DNA of 64,000 nt from an uncultured Aquitalea sp. (GTDB taxonomy: Bacteria > Pseudomonadota > Gammaproteobacteria > Burkholderiales > Chromobacteriaceae): assembly GCF_945957525.1 (NCBI RefSeq), contig NZ_CAMFLA010000009.1, forward strand, positions 1 to 64,000, in the 5' to 3' direction. Under the pieces are notes generated by a model. It did not search any database, was not told the DNA's origin, and saw only the letters and a program-made list of their open reading frames with translations. Position 1 is the first letter of the stretch, and every line of letters starts with the position of its first letter. Below are positions 10,201 through 18,960 of this stretch, piece by piece. The translations under genes and the position numbers were made by a program.

Positions 10201-10482
10201 GGAGCGAGCTTCGGCTTTGAGGCTGACAGTTTCTTTTTGCCGGAAGGCAACCGGGCGCGCATCGCGCAATGCATGCTGTTGATCGACCCGGCGGCGCTGG
10301 CTGGGCAAGCGGTATTCTTTGAACGAGTGGCAACGCTGGTATCGGCGATGTTGGCCGAAGACGGGGTGCGCCTGCCGAGCGAACGCGACGAGGCGGCAGC
10401 GCGCGCGGCGGCGGAGCAGGGCATGGCGTTGCCGGCGGACTTACTGGCCAGCATCCGCTTGGCAGCGGGCGGGCCTGGCTAA
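10201..10482 (+). pseudogene. Remnant of an Ldh_2-family (malate/L-lactate) dehydrogenase, C-terminal end only
   Basis: From 10201 the frame reads ASFGFEADSFFLPEGNRARI, then a segment with LLIDPAALAGQAVFFERV, VRLPSERDEAAARAAAEQGM and ALPADLL before the stop. This strongly resembles the last 80-90 residues of type-2 malate/L-lactate/ureidoglycolate dehydrogenases (EGN-P-R-GQ, IDP-x-x-hG, LPGxRR, GhxLP). The catalytic and NAD-binding parts are absent. Upstream in the same frame the translation is not family-like, so the gene is broken; a longer open frame back to 10027 is probably fortuitous. A copy of the intergenic repeat family starts six bases after its stop, which may be linked to the deletion. 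The family match is by recall, not search. Confidence 0.55.
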
Positions 10483-10487
10483 GATCC

Positions 10488-10590
10488 GCTGACAAGGCCC
10501 CTGCGTCTGTGTCGCGCTTCCTTGCCGTATCGCCTGCAGCTCCTGCGTCGGCGCGCCTTGATCCAGGCTCCCCGCGAGGTTTGGCGGGCG
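10488..10590 (-). repeat. Dispersed intergenic repeat, copy C
   Basis: Read on the minus strand, the segment 10560 to 10488 begins CAAGGCGCGCCGACGC and continues with ATACGGCAAGGAAGCGCGAC and ends CCTTGTCAGC. This aligns with copy A (CAAGGCGCTCCGACGC, GTACGGCCAGGAGGCGCAGC, TTTGTTAGC) over about 70 bases. The distal part (CCGCCAAACC, minus strand, near 10577-10590) may correspond to the other end of the element but is diverged. It fills the gap between the dehydrogenase remnant and the cyo terminator. Confidence 0.55.
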
Positions 10591-10629
10591 GCTCAAGGGC
10601 GAGCAGCCGCCGGCATGACCGGACAAATA

Positions 10630-10655
10630 AAAAGAGGCCCCAAGGAGCCTCTTTT
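10630..10655 (-). terminator. Rho-independent terminator of the cyo operon
   Basis: Stem AAAAGAGGC / GCCTCTTTT with a short loop; symmetric A and T runs make it usable in both directions. It lies 43 bases past the cyoE stop. Confidence 0.88.
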
Positions 10656-10697
10656 TGACAGACAAGCTTGGCCGGGGGGCCGCCTGTCCGGTGCGGA

Positions 10698-11567
10698 TCA
10701 CATCGGCGGGATCTGGCTGTCCAGCGCCATCATTGCGCTGAGCGCGGTGACGGTGATGATGGAGAAGAAGAACACCTGCCGCGCCCACTGGCGATCGTCG
10801 GTGCTTTCCTTGTAGCCGGACAGCGCCATTTTCAGCCACCACAGGCTGGTGGCGCAGGCCACCGACAGATAACCGTAGCCGGCATAGCCGTATACGGTCA
10901 GCATCAGCGTGGCCACGGCGAAAGCCAGGATGTACAGCACGATCTGCTGCTTGGCCTCCGATACTCCCCTCACCACCGGCAGCACCGGAATGCGCGCCGC
11001 TTCGTAGTCCTTGAAGCGGAAGATGGCGATGGCGTAGGAGTGCGGCATCTGCCACAGACAGAACATCAGCAGCAGGATGGCCGCGCCGCTGTCGAACTGG
11101 CCGCGCGCCGCGCAGTAGCCCGCCACCGGCGGCACCGCGCCGGAAAGGCTGCCCACCAGCGTGCCGTAGATGGATTTGCGCTTCATGTACAGGCTGTACA
11201 CGCCCACGTAAATCACAAAGCCGAACAGGGCACAGGCCAGCGCCAGGCCGTTGGTCCACAGCGCCAGCGTGGCGAAGCCCGCCATGCCCAGCAGCACGCC
11301 GTGAGCCAACGCGGCTTTCAGGCTCATGTCCCCGGTGACCAGCACCCGCTTCTGCGTGCGCGCCATGCGCGCGTCGATGTCGCGGTCAATGCAGTTGTTG
11401 ATGGCGCAGCCGGAGGCCACCACCAAGGACAGGCCCGCCATGGTGGCCAGCAGCAAGGGCCAGGACAGCGGCCCCTGCGCGGCCAGCAGGAAGCCGCCCA
11501 CCGTGGAGATGAGATTGCCGAAGATGATGCCCGGCTTGGTTACCTGCAGATAACGCTTGAGCTTCAT
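10698..11567 (-). CDS. cyoE: Protoheme IX farnesyltransferase (heme O synthase)
   Basis: Integral membrane prenyltransferase that converts heme B to heme O, the cofactor of bo3 oxidase. It has 289 residues with seven to nine hydrophobic segments of the UbiA family. The signature [17 protein letters not shown], which binds the prenyl diphosphate through Mg2+, is present near residues 57-73, with the second Asp-rich loop [15 protein letters not shown] further on. It is the last gene of cyoABCDE, 10 bases after cyoD, and is followed by a terminator. Confidence 0.96.
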   Translation of the reverse strand: MKLKRYLQVTKPGIIFGNLISTVGGFLLAAQGPLSWPLLLATMAGLSLVVASGCAINNCIDRDIDARMARTQKRVLVTGDMSLKAALAHGVLLGMAGFATLALWTNGLALACALFGFVIYVGVYSLYMKRKSIYGTLVGSLSGAVPPVAGYCAARGQFDSGAAILLLMFCLWQMPHSYAIAIFRFKDYEAARIPVLPVVRGVSEAKQQIVLYILAFAVATLMLTVYGYAGYGYLSVACATSLWWLKMALSGYKESTDDRQWARQVFFFSIITVTALSAMMALDSQIPPM

Positions 11568-11577
11568 TCCGTCTGGC

Positions 11578-11898
11578 TCAGCGCATCATCAGCGCGTCGG
11601 CGGTGGAGATGATCCACACCGACAGGCCCACCAGCATCACGATGATCAGCGCGGTGAACAGGAAGGAGAAGGTATTCAGCTTGCCTTCTTGCGTGAAGTT
11701 CAGGTGCAGGAAGTACTTGAGGTGCACGATGATCTGCACGACGGCGAAAGCGAAGATGCCGATCATGGTGGCCTGCTTGGTGAAGCCGCCGCCCATCACC
11801 ATCCAGAACGGAATGGCGGTGAGGATGACGGACAGCGCGAAGCCGATCACATAGCTCTTTACGGTGCCGTGGCTGGCGTTGTCATGCGCGTGGCTCAT
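11578..11898 (-). CDS. cyoD: Cytochrome bo3 quinol oxidase subunit IV
   Basis: Small membrane subunit (106 residues, three TM helices) of cytochrome bo3 that helps CuB insertion and complex assembly. The start [20 protein letters not shown] at 11898 overlaps the cyoC stop (ATG/TGA overlap), giving translational coupling; longer upstream extension is rejected. Motifs [13 protein letters not shown] and the HxHxxxH-rich N-terminus are typical. Confidence 0.95.
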   Translation of the reverse strand: MSHAHDNASHGTVKSYVIGFALSVILTAIPFWMVMGGGFTKQATMIGIFAFAVVQIIVHLKYFLHLNFTQEGKLNTFSFLFTALIIVMLVGLSVWIISTADALMMR

Positions 11899-12509
11899 CA
11901 CATGGCTCCTTTCAGGTACACGACGGTGAAGACGCAGATCCACACGATGTCGAGGAAGTGCCAGAACAGGCTCAAGCAGTTCAGGCGGGTCATGGCGCGA
12001 CCGGTCAGGCCGGTCTTGGCCACTTCGATCATCATCACCGTCATCCAGATCAGGCCGGCGGTGACGTGCAGGCCGTGCAGGCCCACCAGGCCGAAGAAGG
12101 CCGAGAGGAAGGCGCTGACCTGCGGGCCGTGGCCCTCGGAGATCAGGTGGTGGAACTCGTTGATTTCCAGACCGATGAACGCGGCGCCGCAGGCGAAGGT
12201 GACGGCCAGCCAGCCCAGCACCGCCGTCTTGTTGCCCTTGTGGCCGGCAATCATGGCGAAGCCGTAGGTGATGGAAGAGAGCAGCAGGGCTGCGGTTTCC
12301 ACCATCACGTAAGGCAGGTCGAAGATTTCCTTGCCCGACACGCCGTTGGCGATATTGCGATACAGCACGGCGTAGCCGGCGAACGCAGTCGCAAACAGGA
12401 TGCAGTCGGTCATCAGGTAGAACCAGAAGCCCAGCACGGTTTGCGAACCGCTGTCGTGGTGCTCGTGGTCGTCATGCGCGTTGTGCGCGTGGTCTACATA
12501 AGTACTCAT
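11898..12509 (-). CDS. cyoC: Cytochrome bo3 quinol oxidase subunit III
   Basis: Subunit III of the heme-copper quinol oxidase, 203 residues and five TM helices. Sequences such as [40 protein letters not shown] and [19 protein letters not shown] match CyoC. The ATG at 12509 is chosen because AGGTGG lies nine bases before it; an in-frame GTG at 12521 is less likely. Its His-rich N-terminus ([18 protein letters not shown]) is in keeping with other CyoC proteins. Confidence 0.95.
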   Translation of the reverse strand: MSTYVDHAHNAHDDHEHHDSGSQTVLGFWFYLMTDCILFATAFAGYAVLYRNIANGVSGKEIFDLPYVMVETAALLLSSITYGFAMIAGHKGNKTAVLGWLAVTFACGAAFIGLEINEFHHLISEGHGPQVSAFLSAFFGLVGLHGLHVTAGLIWMTVMMIEVAKTGLTGRAMTRLNCLSLFWHFLDIVWICVFTVVYLKGAM

Positions 12510-12524
12510 GTGTGGATCCACCTG

Positions 12525-14567
12525 TTAAGCGGTAGTGGTGGGACGACTGCCGGAGCGGGACGCTTTGTCGTCGCGTTCGGTGTAGTTGTCCACATCGATG
12601 CCCATGCGCTCGAAGTGCGAGCGCTCGACGCTTTCGACTTCGTCCGGCTGCACGTAGTAGTCCAGATCATTGTCGTAGGCGCGGGCCAGCATGCTGCCGA
12701 CGATGCCCAGCAGGCCAACAATGGCCAGCCACCAGATGTGCCAGATCAACGCAAAGCCCAGCACGGTGGTGAAACCGCCGATAAAGATGCCGGCCGCGGT
12801 GTTTTTCGGCATGTGGATGGGGGCGTAAGCCTTGGGCACGGCGTAGGCGATGCCCTTTTCCTTCATGTCGGTGAAGGCATCGATGTCATGCACGCGCGGC
12901 ACGATGGCAAAGTTGTAGAACGGCGGCGGGGAGGAGGTGGCCCACTCCAGGGTGTGGCCGTTCCACGGGTCGCCGGTAACGTCCATGTTCTGTTTGCGGT
13001 CGCGGACGCTCACGTACAGCTGCAGTAGCTGGGTGGCGATACCGCAGGCAATCAGCACCGCGCCGAAGCAGGCGACGTACAGCCACGGATCCCAGGCCGG
13101 ATTGTCGGTGTGGTTCAGGCGACGGGTCATGCCCAAGAAGCCCAGCACGTACAGCGGGATGAAGGCGAACATGAAACCCACTTGCCAGAAGGCGAAGGCC
13201 AGCTTGCCCAGTTTTTCGTTCAGCTTGAAGCCGAAGGCCTTGGGGAACCAGTACGCAAAACCGGCCAGATAGCCGAACACCGCGCCGCCGATGATGGTGT
13301 TATGGAAGTGGGCGATCAGGAACAGGCTGTTGTGCAGCACGAAGTCCGCGCCGGGCACCGCCATCAGCACGCCGGTCATGCCGCCGATGGAGAAGGTGAC
13401 CATGAAGCCCAGGGTCCACAGCACCGGCGGGGTAAAGCGCACGCGGCCGCGGTACATGGTGAACAACCAGTTGAACAGCTTTACGCCCGTGGGGACGGAA
13501 ATCACCATGGTGGCGATGCCGAAGAAGGCGTTGACGTTGGCGCCGGAACCCATGGTGAAGAAGTGGTGCAGCCAGACCATGAAGCCCAGCACCGAGATCA
13601 CGCCGCTGGCGATGATCATGGAGGTGTGGCCGAACAGACGCTTGCCGGAGAAGGTGGAGATCACTTCGGAGAAAATACCGAAAGCGGGCAGCACCAGAAT
13701 GTACACCTCGGGGTGACCCCAGGCCCAGAACAGGTTCAGGTACATCATGGCGTTGCCGCCGGCTTCCGCGGTGAAGAAGTGGAAGTCCAGATAGCGGTCT
13801 AGGCTCAGCATGGCCAGCGCGCCGGTCAGGATGGGGAAGGACGCCACGATCAGCACGTTGGCCCAAGTGCAGGTCCAGGTGAAGATCGGCATTTGCATCA
13901 GCTTCATGCCCGGCGCGCGCATCTTGATGATGGTTACCAGGAAGTTGATGGCCGTGAGTGTCGTCCCTATCCCTGATATCTGCAGCGCCCAGGTGTAGTA
14001 ATCCACCCCCACGTCAGGACTGAAGCCCAGCTCGGACAGCGGCGGATAGGCCACCCAGCCGGTGCGGGCAAAGTTGCCCACGCCCAGCGACAGGTTCACC
14101 AGAATCACCGCCGATACCAGCAGCCAGAAACTCAGCGAGTTGAGGAAGGGGAAGGCCACGTCGCGCGCGCCGATCTGCAGCGGCACCACGATGTTCATCA
14201 GGCCGGTCATGAAGGGCATGGCCATGAAGATGATCATGATCACGCCGTGGGCGGTGAAGATCTGGTCGTAGTGTTCCGGCGGGAAAATCCCCATGTGGCC
14301 GTCAGTGGCGATAGCCAGCTGGGCACGCATCATCATGGCGTCGGCAAAGCCGCGCAACAGCATGATCATGGCGACGATGATGTACATCACGCCGATTTTC
14401 TTGTGGTCGACGGAGGTCAGCCACTCTTTCCAGAGATAGCCCCACTTGCCGAATTTGGTGAGCAGCCCCATGACAACGAGGCCGACCAGGCCGGCGCCGC
14501 CCAGCGCGCCCATGATGATGGGCTCGTGGAAGGGGATGGCATCCAGGGTCAGTTTGCCTAACAACAT
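12525..14567 (-). CDS. cyoB: Cytochrome bo3 quinol oxidase subunit I
   Basis: Catalytic subunit with low-spin heme b, heme o3 and CuB; reduces O2 to water and pumps protons. The length of 680 residues and about 15 TM helices fit the family. Seen are the low-spin heme ligand region ([16 protein letters not shown]), the cross-linked His-Tyr CuB motif [15 protein letters not shown], the HHFFTMG CuB ligands, and HFHNTIIGG with the heme ligands. It lies three bases after cyoA. Confidence 0.97.
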   Translation of the reverse strand: MLLGKLTLDAIPFHEPIIMGALGGAGLVGLVVMGLLTKFGKWGYLWKEWLTSVDHKKIGVMYIIVAMIMLLRGFADAMMMRAQLAIATDGHMGIFPPEHYDQIFTAHGVIMIIFMAMPFMTGLMNIVVPLQIGARDVAFPFLNSLSFWLLVSAVILVNLSLGVGNFARTGWVAYPPLSELGFSPDVGVDYYTWALQISGIGTTLTAINFLVTIIKMRAPGMKLMQMPIFTWTCTWANVLIVASFPILTGALAMLSLDRYLDFHFFTAEAGGNAMMYLNLFWAWGHPEVYILVLPAFGIFSEVISTFSGKRLFGHTSMIIASGVISVLGFMVWLHHFFTMGSGANVNAFFGIATMVISVPTGVKLFNWLFTMYRGRVRFTPPVLWTLGFMVTFSIGGMTGVLMAVPGADFVLHNSLFLIAHFHNTIIGGAVFGYLAGFAYWFPKAFGFKLNEKLGKLAFAFWQVGFMFAFIPLYVLGFLGMTRRLNHTDNPAWDPWLYVACFGAVLIACGIATQLLQLYVSVRDRKQNMDVTGDPWNGHTLEWATSSPPPFYNFAIVPRVHDIDAFTDMKEKGIAYAVPKAYAPIHMPKNTAAGIFIGGFTTVLGFALIWHIWWLAIVGLLGIVGSMLARAYDNDLDYYVQPDEVESVERSHFERMGIDVDNYTERDDKASRSGSRPTTTA

Positions 14568-14570
14568 TGC

Positions 14571-15509
14571 TTATTGCTCCTTGATGACCGGTGTTTCGCA
14601 CAGGCGCTTGGTCAGTGCGTCGATCTTGAGTTGCTCGTCAGTGGCGGCCAGCGACTGGCGATTGGCCATGTACTTGTGCAGCACGGCGCTGAAAAGGCGC
14701 GGCTCTTGCAGCGAGTAGAAGGCGGCCGGATTGTTTTCGCTGGGCTTGGCCAGCTGGATATACGCCTCGGCGTCCAGCGGCTTGGCGGCGGAGCGCGCCC
14801 GGGCCACCCAGGCGTCAAACTCTTGCTGGGTAGGCGTGGCGATGGCGTTGAACTTCATGCCCGAGAAACCTGCGCCGCTGTAGTTGGCCGAAAAGCCCTT
14901 ATAGGTGCCGGCTTCGTTGGCGATCAGGTGCAGCTTGGTTTCCATGCCGGCCATGGCGTAAATCTGGCCGCCCAGCTGAGGAATGAAGAAGGAGTTCATC
15001 GCCGCATCGGAGGTGATGCGGAAATTCACCGGCACATCCTTGGGGAAGGCCAGCTGGTTGACGGTGGCGATGTTGAGGTCCGGATAGATGAACAGCCATT
15101 TCCAGTTGAGCGCCACCACCTGCACGTTGATCGGCTTCTTGTCCGACTCCAGCGGACGGTACGGGTCCAGCTTGTGCGTGGTTTCCCAGGTCACCACCGC
15201 CAGACAGCTGACGATGATGATGGGAACAATCCACACCACCGCCTCGATCTTGTTCGAGTGCGACCACTTGGGGGTATAGGTGGCGTCCTTGTTGCCTGCG
15301 CGGTACTTCCAGGCAAACAGGAAGGTCATGACGATGACCGGGATGACGACCAGCAACATGAGCAGCGTGGCCGTGATGATCAGGGACTTCTCGTCCGCCG
15401 CAATTTGCCCTTTGGGGTCAAGGATGCCTCCCTGACAGCCCGAAAGCAGTGCGGCGAGAGCCGGCGACAGTCCCCACAACAGGCGGGTGGGTCTACAGTT
15501 TCTCATCAT
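14571..15509 (-). CDS. cyoA: Cytochrome bo3 quinol oxidase subunit II
   Basis: Subunit II, 312 residues, an inner-membrane lipoprotein. The signal peptide ends in a lipobox (LAALLSGC); two TM helices and the periplasmic cupredoxin-like domain follow (WKWLFIYPDLNIATVNQLAF, GYxGKGF-like SANYSGAGFSGMKF). The CuA ligands of cytochrome c oxidases (CxxxC and the partner His/Met) are absent, which identifies a quinol oxidase. Two adjacent ATG codons (15509 and 15506) precede NCRPTRLLWG; the first is used here. A longer frame to 15683 would bury the signal peptide and is rejected. First gene of cyoABCDE; an Fnr/Anr-like box lies about 220 bases upstream. Confidence 0.95.
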   Translation of the reverse strand: MMRNCRPTRLLWGLSPALAALLSGCQGGILDPKGQIAADEKSLIITATLLMLLVVIPVIVMTFLFAWKYRAGNKDATYTPKWSHSNKIEAVVWIVPIIIVSCLAVVTWETTHKLDPYRPLESDKKPINVQVVALNWKWLFIYPDLNIATVNQLAFPKDVPVNFRITSDAAMNSFFIPQLGGQIYAMAGMETKLHLIANEAGTYKGFSANYSGAGFSGMKFNAIATPTQQEFDAWVARARSAAKPLDAEAYIQLAKPSENNPAAFYSLQEPRLFSAVLHKYMANRQSLAATDEQLKIDALTKRLCETPVIKEQ

Positions 15510-16188
15510 GCGTCTTGTGCAGTTAAAGATTCTTGGTGGTGCGCGGTCGTCTGGCGGCGCGAACCGGAGCAAGGCCGCCTTGGCCGTCTTGCCCGTGAAA
15601 TCATGCTGTGCCGTTTGCCTGCCGCAGGCTCGCGGCGAGGCCCTCATGGCGGCTCGAGGAGCGGGTGCGACAAATCGCCGCACTTTCGCCCGCGCTATTA
15701 AAGATTCATTTCAAGCCTCGGGCAAGCTGATCCAAATCAATGAATTGCATGTTTGCGGCATGAAAACCCTTTGGGTTTGACGAATATCAAGGACGCAATG
15801 TGGCGGCAAATGATTGTTCGGACAGTGCTTATTGAGATGGCATTGCTGTTGCGGCGCAATAAAGCGATGGTTGCAAACCGTTACAAAAAAAGTGTGAACT
15901 CGAACTTTTTCTGTCATGGATTGGTGTGTGCGCAACAGTCAATGCAGTGCAGCAGGCAATAACCTTTTAGTTTTTATGGGCAAATGTGGCGGATAAATGC
16001 TAATCCCCATCAATATATTGTGGTTATTGCCAAGAGTCAGAATGAGCGCATTTGAAACAGGATGAATTCACTATTGCTGATGATGATGCTGCATGTGCGT
16101 CATGCGGTGCGGCACATGTGTCTGAAGGCCACGGGAAGGCGATGAAGAACGAGGGAGGGTTTGACTTTTCCGGTCATCGGGTGAAATA
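15510..16188. other. Long intergenic region between cyoA and ohr, no gene recognised
   Basis: About 680 bases separate the two divergent transcription units. Apart from the Fnr-like site I see AT-rich sequence near 15870-16060 with no ORF that resembles a protein; the short open frames here lack ribosome binding sites and family features. It probably holds the cyo promoter region and sequence upstream of ohr. Confidence 0.6.
15695..15740 (-). promoter_or_regulatory. Fnr/Anr-like site and possible -10 upstream of cyoABCDE
   Basis: CTGAT-CCAA-ATCAA at 15727-15740 (on the minus strand TTGAT-TTGG-ATCAG) differs from the Fnr/Anr consensus TTGAT-N4-ATCAA at one base. On the minus strand a TAATAG hexamer at 15700-15695 could be a -10; the site centre would then be near -45. 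Oxygen-dependent control of cyo by Fnr is known in E. coli; whether the site activates or represses here cannot be read from sequence. Confidence 0.55.
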
Positions 16189-16218
16189 TATATCGCACAC
16201 GATATAAACGTGTGCGAT
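16189..16218 (+). promoter_or_regulatory. OhrR operator upstream of ohr
   Basis: Two overlapping perfect dyads: TATATCG-CACA-CGATATA at 16189-16206, and ATCGCACAC (16192-16200) paired with GTGTGCGAT (16210-16218) across nine bases. They end 16 bases before the ohr start, just upstream of its ribosome binding site. MarR-family OhrR dimers bind such palindromes and the ohrR gene follows directly. Confidence 0.75.
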
Positions 16219-16234
16219 TAAAGGAGATATGCCC

Positions 16235-16651
16235 ATGAACACCTTGTACCAAGCACGGGCCGCGGCCATTGGCGGCCGCAATGGCCGAGTATCCACCGAC
16301 GACGGTATCATTGACCTGCAATTGGCCATTCCCAAAGGCTTGGGCGGTCCCGGCGGCGCCGCCGCCAATCCGGAGCAGCTGTTTGCCTGCGGCTATGCGG
16401 CTTGCTTTGACAGCGCGATCAACTTTGTCGCCATGCAACAGAAAATCAAGCTGACCGGCACCCGCGTGGACGCCACCGTCGGCATCGGCAGTAATGACGC
16501 TGGCGGTTTTCAGCTGGCGGTAAAACTGGAAGTAACCATTCCCGACCTGCCGCGCGAGCAGGCCCAGGCCATCCTGGACCGGGCGCATCAGGTTTGTCCG
16601 TATTCCAACGCCGTGCGCGGCAATATCGAGGTGGCGCTGGCGCTGCTGTGA
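16235..16651 (+). CDS. ohr: Organic hydroperoxide resistance protein (Ohr)
   Basis: Thiol peroxidase of the Ohr/OsmC family, 138 residues, reducing organic and fatty-acid hydroperoxides with lipoylated proteins as usual reductant. The two redox cysteines are present: the catalytic Cys57 in GYAACFDSA and the resolving Cys in VCPYSNAVRGN. The conserved Arg and Glu of the family are expected in the N-terminal half (LGGPGG-x-NPEQLF is visible). The ATG at 16235 is preferred to one six bases earlier because AAAGGAG then has normal spacing. It stands 88 bases before ohrR on the same strand and has the operator in its promoter. Confidence 0.95.
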   Translation: MNTLYQARAAAIGGRNGRVSTDDGIIDLQLAIPKGLGGPGGAAANPEQLFACGYAACFDSAINFVAMQQKIKLTGTRVDATVGIGSNDAGGFQLAVKLEVTIPDLPREQAQAILDRAHQVCPYSNAVRGNIEVALALL

Positions 16652-16738
16652 ACAAGCAGGGCCGGGGCCCGTCGGCTGTGGCGGCTGCGCAAGCGGCATC
16701 GCGTCTGACCTTATCGCTGCTTGCGCCGTTTCAAAGAG

Positions 16739-17221
16739 ATGAGTGTGAACATGACCGCCACACCCGATGAGGCGCCGCTGACCCTGGATCAGCAACTCTG
16801 CTTCAGCCTGTATGCCACGTCGCGTCTGTTAACGCGCGCCTATCAACCGTTGCTGGAGCCGATGGGCATCACTTACCCGCAATACATCGTGTTGATGATC
16901 CTGTGGGAGGAGGCACCCTGCCCGGTGTCGCGCATCTGCCAGCGTGCGCTGCTGAATACTAATACGCTGACTCCCTTGCTCAAGCGGCTGGAGCAGCTGG
17001 GTTACGTCAGCCGCCAGCGGCGCGCCGGCGATGAGCGGGTGGTAGAGATCGGCCTGACCGCTGCGGGAGCCGCCCTGCAGGCGCAGTGCCGCTGCATTCC
17101 TGCAGAGTTGCTGAAGGGAGCAGGCATGCCACTGGAGAATCTGCAGGCCCTGAAAGCACAGCTGGATGAGTTGCTGCGCGCCATGCTGGCACAAGAGGCC
17201 GTGGGCGGCGACCCGGCTTGA
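16739..17221 (+). CDS. ohrR: MarR-family organic hydroperoxide sensor/repressor OhrR
   Basis: Winged-helix repressor of about 160 residues that releases ohr when its reactive cysteine is oxidised. The sensor Cys lies in LTLDQQLCFSLYA, just as in OhrR proteins, followed by AYQPLLEPMGITYPQYIVLMILWE and the DNA-binding helix NTNTLTPLLKRLEQLGYVSRQR. A start at 16739 (MSVNMTATPDE) is used; a second in-frame ATG at 16751 is equally possible. The C-terminal part has further Cys in QCRC, which could act in a 2-Cys mechanism. A hairpin terminator follows. Confidence 0.93.
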   Translation: MSVNMTATPDEAPLTLDQQLCFSLYATSRLLTRAYQPLLEPMGITYPQYIVLMILWEEAPCPVSRICQRALLNTNTLTPLLKRLEQLGYVSRQRRAGDERVVEIGLTAAGAALQAQCRCIPAELLKGAGMPLENLQALKAQLDELLRAMLAQEAVGGDPA

Positions 17222-17240
17222 TGTGCACAGACCGATGACA

Positions 17241-17277
17241 CCGCCGGCGGGGCTTTCGCTCCGTCGGCGGCTTTGTT
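17241..17277 (+). terminator. Terminator after ohrR
   Basis: Ten-base stem CCGCCGGCGG / CCGTCGGCGG (one G-T pair) with a ten-base loop, then CTTTGTTTT. Confidence 0.75.
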
Positions 17278-17449
17278 TTGTGAAGGGGGGCCGCTTGCCT
17301 GCTTGCGGCGAGCACAGACGGACAACAGGCTGACTGGACAGCGGGTCAAGGCCGTCCGGTCAACGCGCCTGTCGGCTTGCCGGGTTGGGTCGGCGGCTGC
17401 ATTGTGCCCGCCAGACGATGGCAGGGCCAGCGGCGGGTGTCGCGGCCAG

Positions 17450-18841
17450 TCAGACTGCGGTTTTTTGCGGCTTTGCAAGGTTGGCCGAAGCAATCAGTGT
17501 CGCCAGCATGACCATCGCCGCCGCGCTCATGAAAGTGATGTGCATGCCGCGGGCCACCGCAAGGGGAGCCGCCGTCGCAGGCTGGGCCGCCCCGGTGGCG
17601 GCGAGGAATACCGCCCCCATCATGGCGGCGCCGCTGATCAGGCCGGCATTGCGCGCCAGATTCAGCAGGCCGGAAAACAGGCCGCGCCGCTGGGGGCCGG
17701 CCGCGCCCATGACCTGGGTGTTGTTGGCGGCTTGAAACAGGGCGTAACCGGCGGTGAGGGGGGCAAGGCCCCCAAGATAGGCGGCAAGTCCCAGCGCATC
17801 GGGCAACAGCCACAGCAACAGCGTGCCCAACAGCATGAGCAGCAGCCCGCAGAGCGTCATCGACCCCGCTCCCCAGCAATCAGTCAGGCGGCCGGCCGGC
17901 ACGCCAGCCAGCGCCGACATCACCGGACCGACAGCCATCGCCAGACCGGCCTCGGTGGGCGTCAGCCCCAGCGCGCGATGCAGATGAAAGGGACCAACCA
18001 CCAACGTGGTCATCATGACGCAAGCCACCAGCCCGCTCATGATCACGCCTCTAGCCAGCGCGGTTTCCTTCAGCACCTTGAGCGGCAAAATGGGCTGGCT
18101 GCAGCGTTGCTGCCGGAGAATGAAAGCGGCCAGCGCCAGCGCGGCGATTGCCGCCGATGGCAGTGGTTGTCGTGACCCGCCGCTCAAGCAAAGCGCATAG
18201 GCAAACAGCGCCAGCGCCAACAGGGCGGCGCCAGGGAAATCAAAGCGCCGCCAGTCTCCCTTGGCGGGCGCGCCTGCCGGCAGATGCCGGCGTGCGCTGC
18301 GCCACAACCACCATGCGGCCGGCGCATTGATCAGAAACAGCGTCCGCCAGTGCCAGTACGCCAGCAGCAAGCCTCCCAGCGAGGGCCCCAGCGCCGTACC
18401 GATGGCGGACATGGCGCCCAGCAGGCCCATGGCCCGTCCGGTGCGTCCGTCCGGCGCGATGTCGGTCGCCATGGCCATGGACAGGGCCAGCATCAGCGCG
18501 GCGCCCATGCCCTGTGCCGCGCGCGCCGCCAGCAGCAGACGAAAATCCGGCAGGGCGCAGCACAGCGATGCAAAACCGAACAGCGCCAGACCGCCCAGCA
18601 GCAGTCGGCGGCGGCCGAACAGATCGCCCAAGCGACCGGCGGCAACCATCATGGCCGTGCTGGTCAGCAGGTAGGCCAGCACCACCCATTGGGCGATTGC
18701 GAAGCTGGCACCGGGTTCTCGGCTCAGCATCGGCAGGGCGATGTTGGCGCTGCTAAGGCCGAAGGAAGCCAGCAGCACGCAGCCTGCAAGGCTGGCGATC
18801 GCGGCGCGGGAGGCGTGGGTAGAGGCGGAAATGACGGACAT
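17450..18841 (-). CDS. MFS transporter, drug-efflux (DHA2-like) type
   Basis: Inner-membrane exporter of 463 residues with about 14 hydrophobic segments. Features of the DHA2/EmrB-QacA group are visible: the N-terminal LSSANIALPMLSREPGASFAIAQWVV split by SREPGAS, the motif A loop GRLGDLFGRRRLLLGG, RAAQGMGAALMLALSMAMA (motif B/D1 region) and the proton-antiport motif C GPSLGGLL. The start at 18841 is 119 bases from a divergent LysR gene at 18961, a usual regulator-target arrangement. Substrate unknown. Confidence 0.9.
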   Translation of the reverse strand: MSVISASTHASRAAIASLAGCVLLASFGLSSANIALPMLSREPGASFAIAQWVVLAYLLTSTAMMVAAGRLGDLFGRRRLLLGGLALFGFASLCCALPDFRLLLAARAAQGMGAALMLALSMAMATDIAPDGRTGRAMGLLGAMSAIGTALGPSLGGLLLAYWHWRTLFLINAPAAWWLWRSARRHLPAGAPAKGDWRRFDFPGAALLALALFAYALCLSGGSRQPLPSAAIAALALAAFILRQQRCSQPILPLKVLKETALARGVIMSGLVACVMMTTLVVGPFHLHRALGLTPTEAGLAMAVGPVMSALAGVPAGRLTDCWGAGSMTLCGLLLMLLGTLLLWLLPDALGLAAYLGGLAPLTAGYALFQAANNTQVMGAAGPQRRGLFSGLLNLARNAGLISGAAMMGAVFLAATGAAQPATAAPLAVARGMHITFMSAAAMVMLATLIASANLAKPQKTAV

Positions 18842-18960
18842 GATGCAACCCCGGTCTGACTGATGGTGTACAGCTTAGGCCGGGCGCCAATGTTGTCGGA
18901 AGACGCAGCGATTGCACTATATTCATGCAGCTGACGCCATCTATCGGAAAGGGAAAACGC

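Noticed and set aside
15753..15962. 69-codon open frame between cyoA and ohr
   Set aside because: No ribosome binding site, no family resemblance, AT-rich intergenic sequence.
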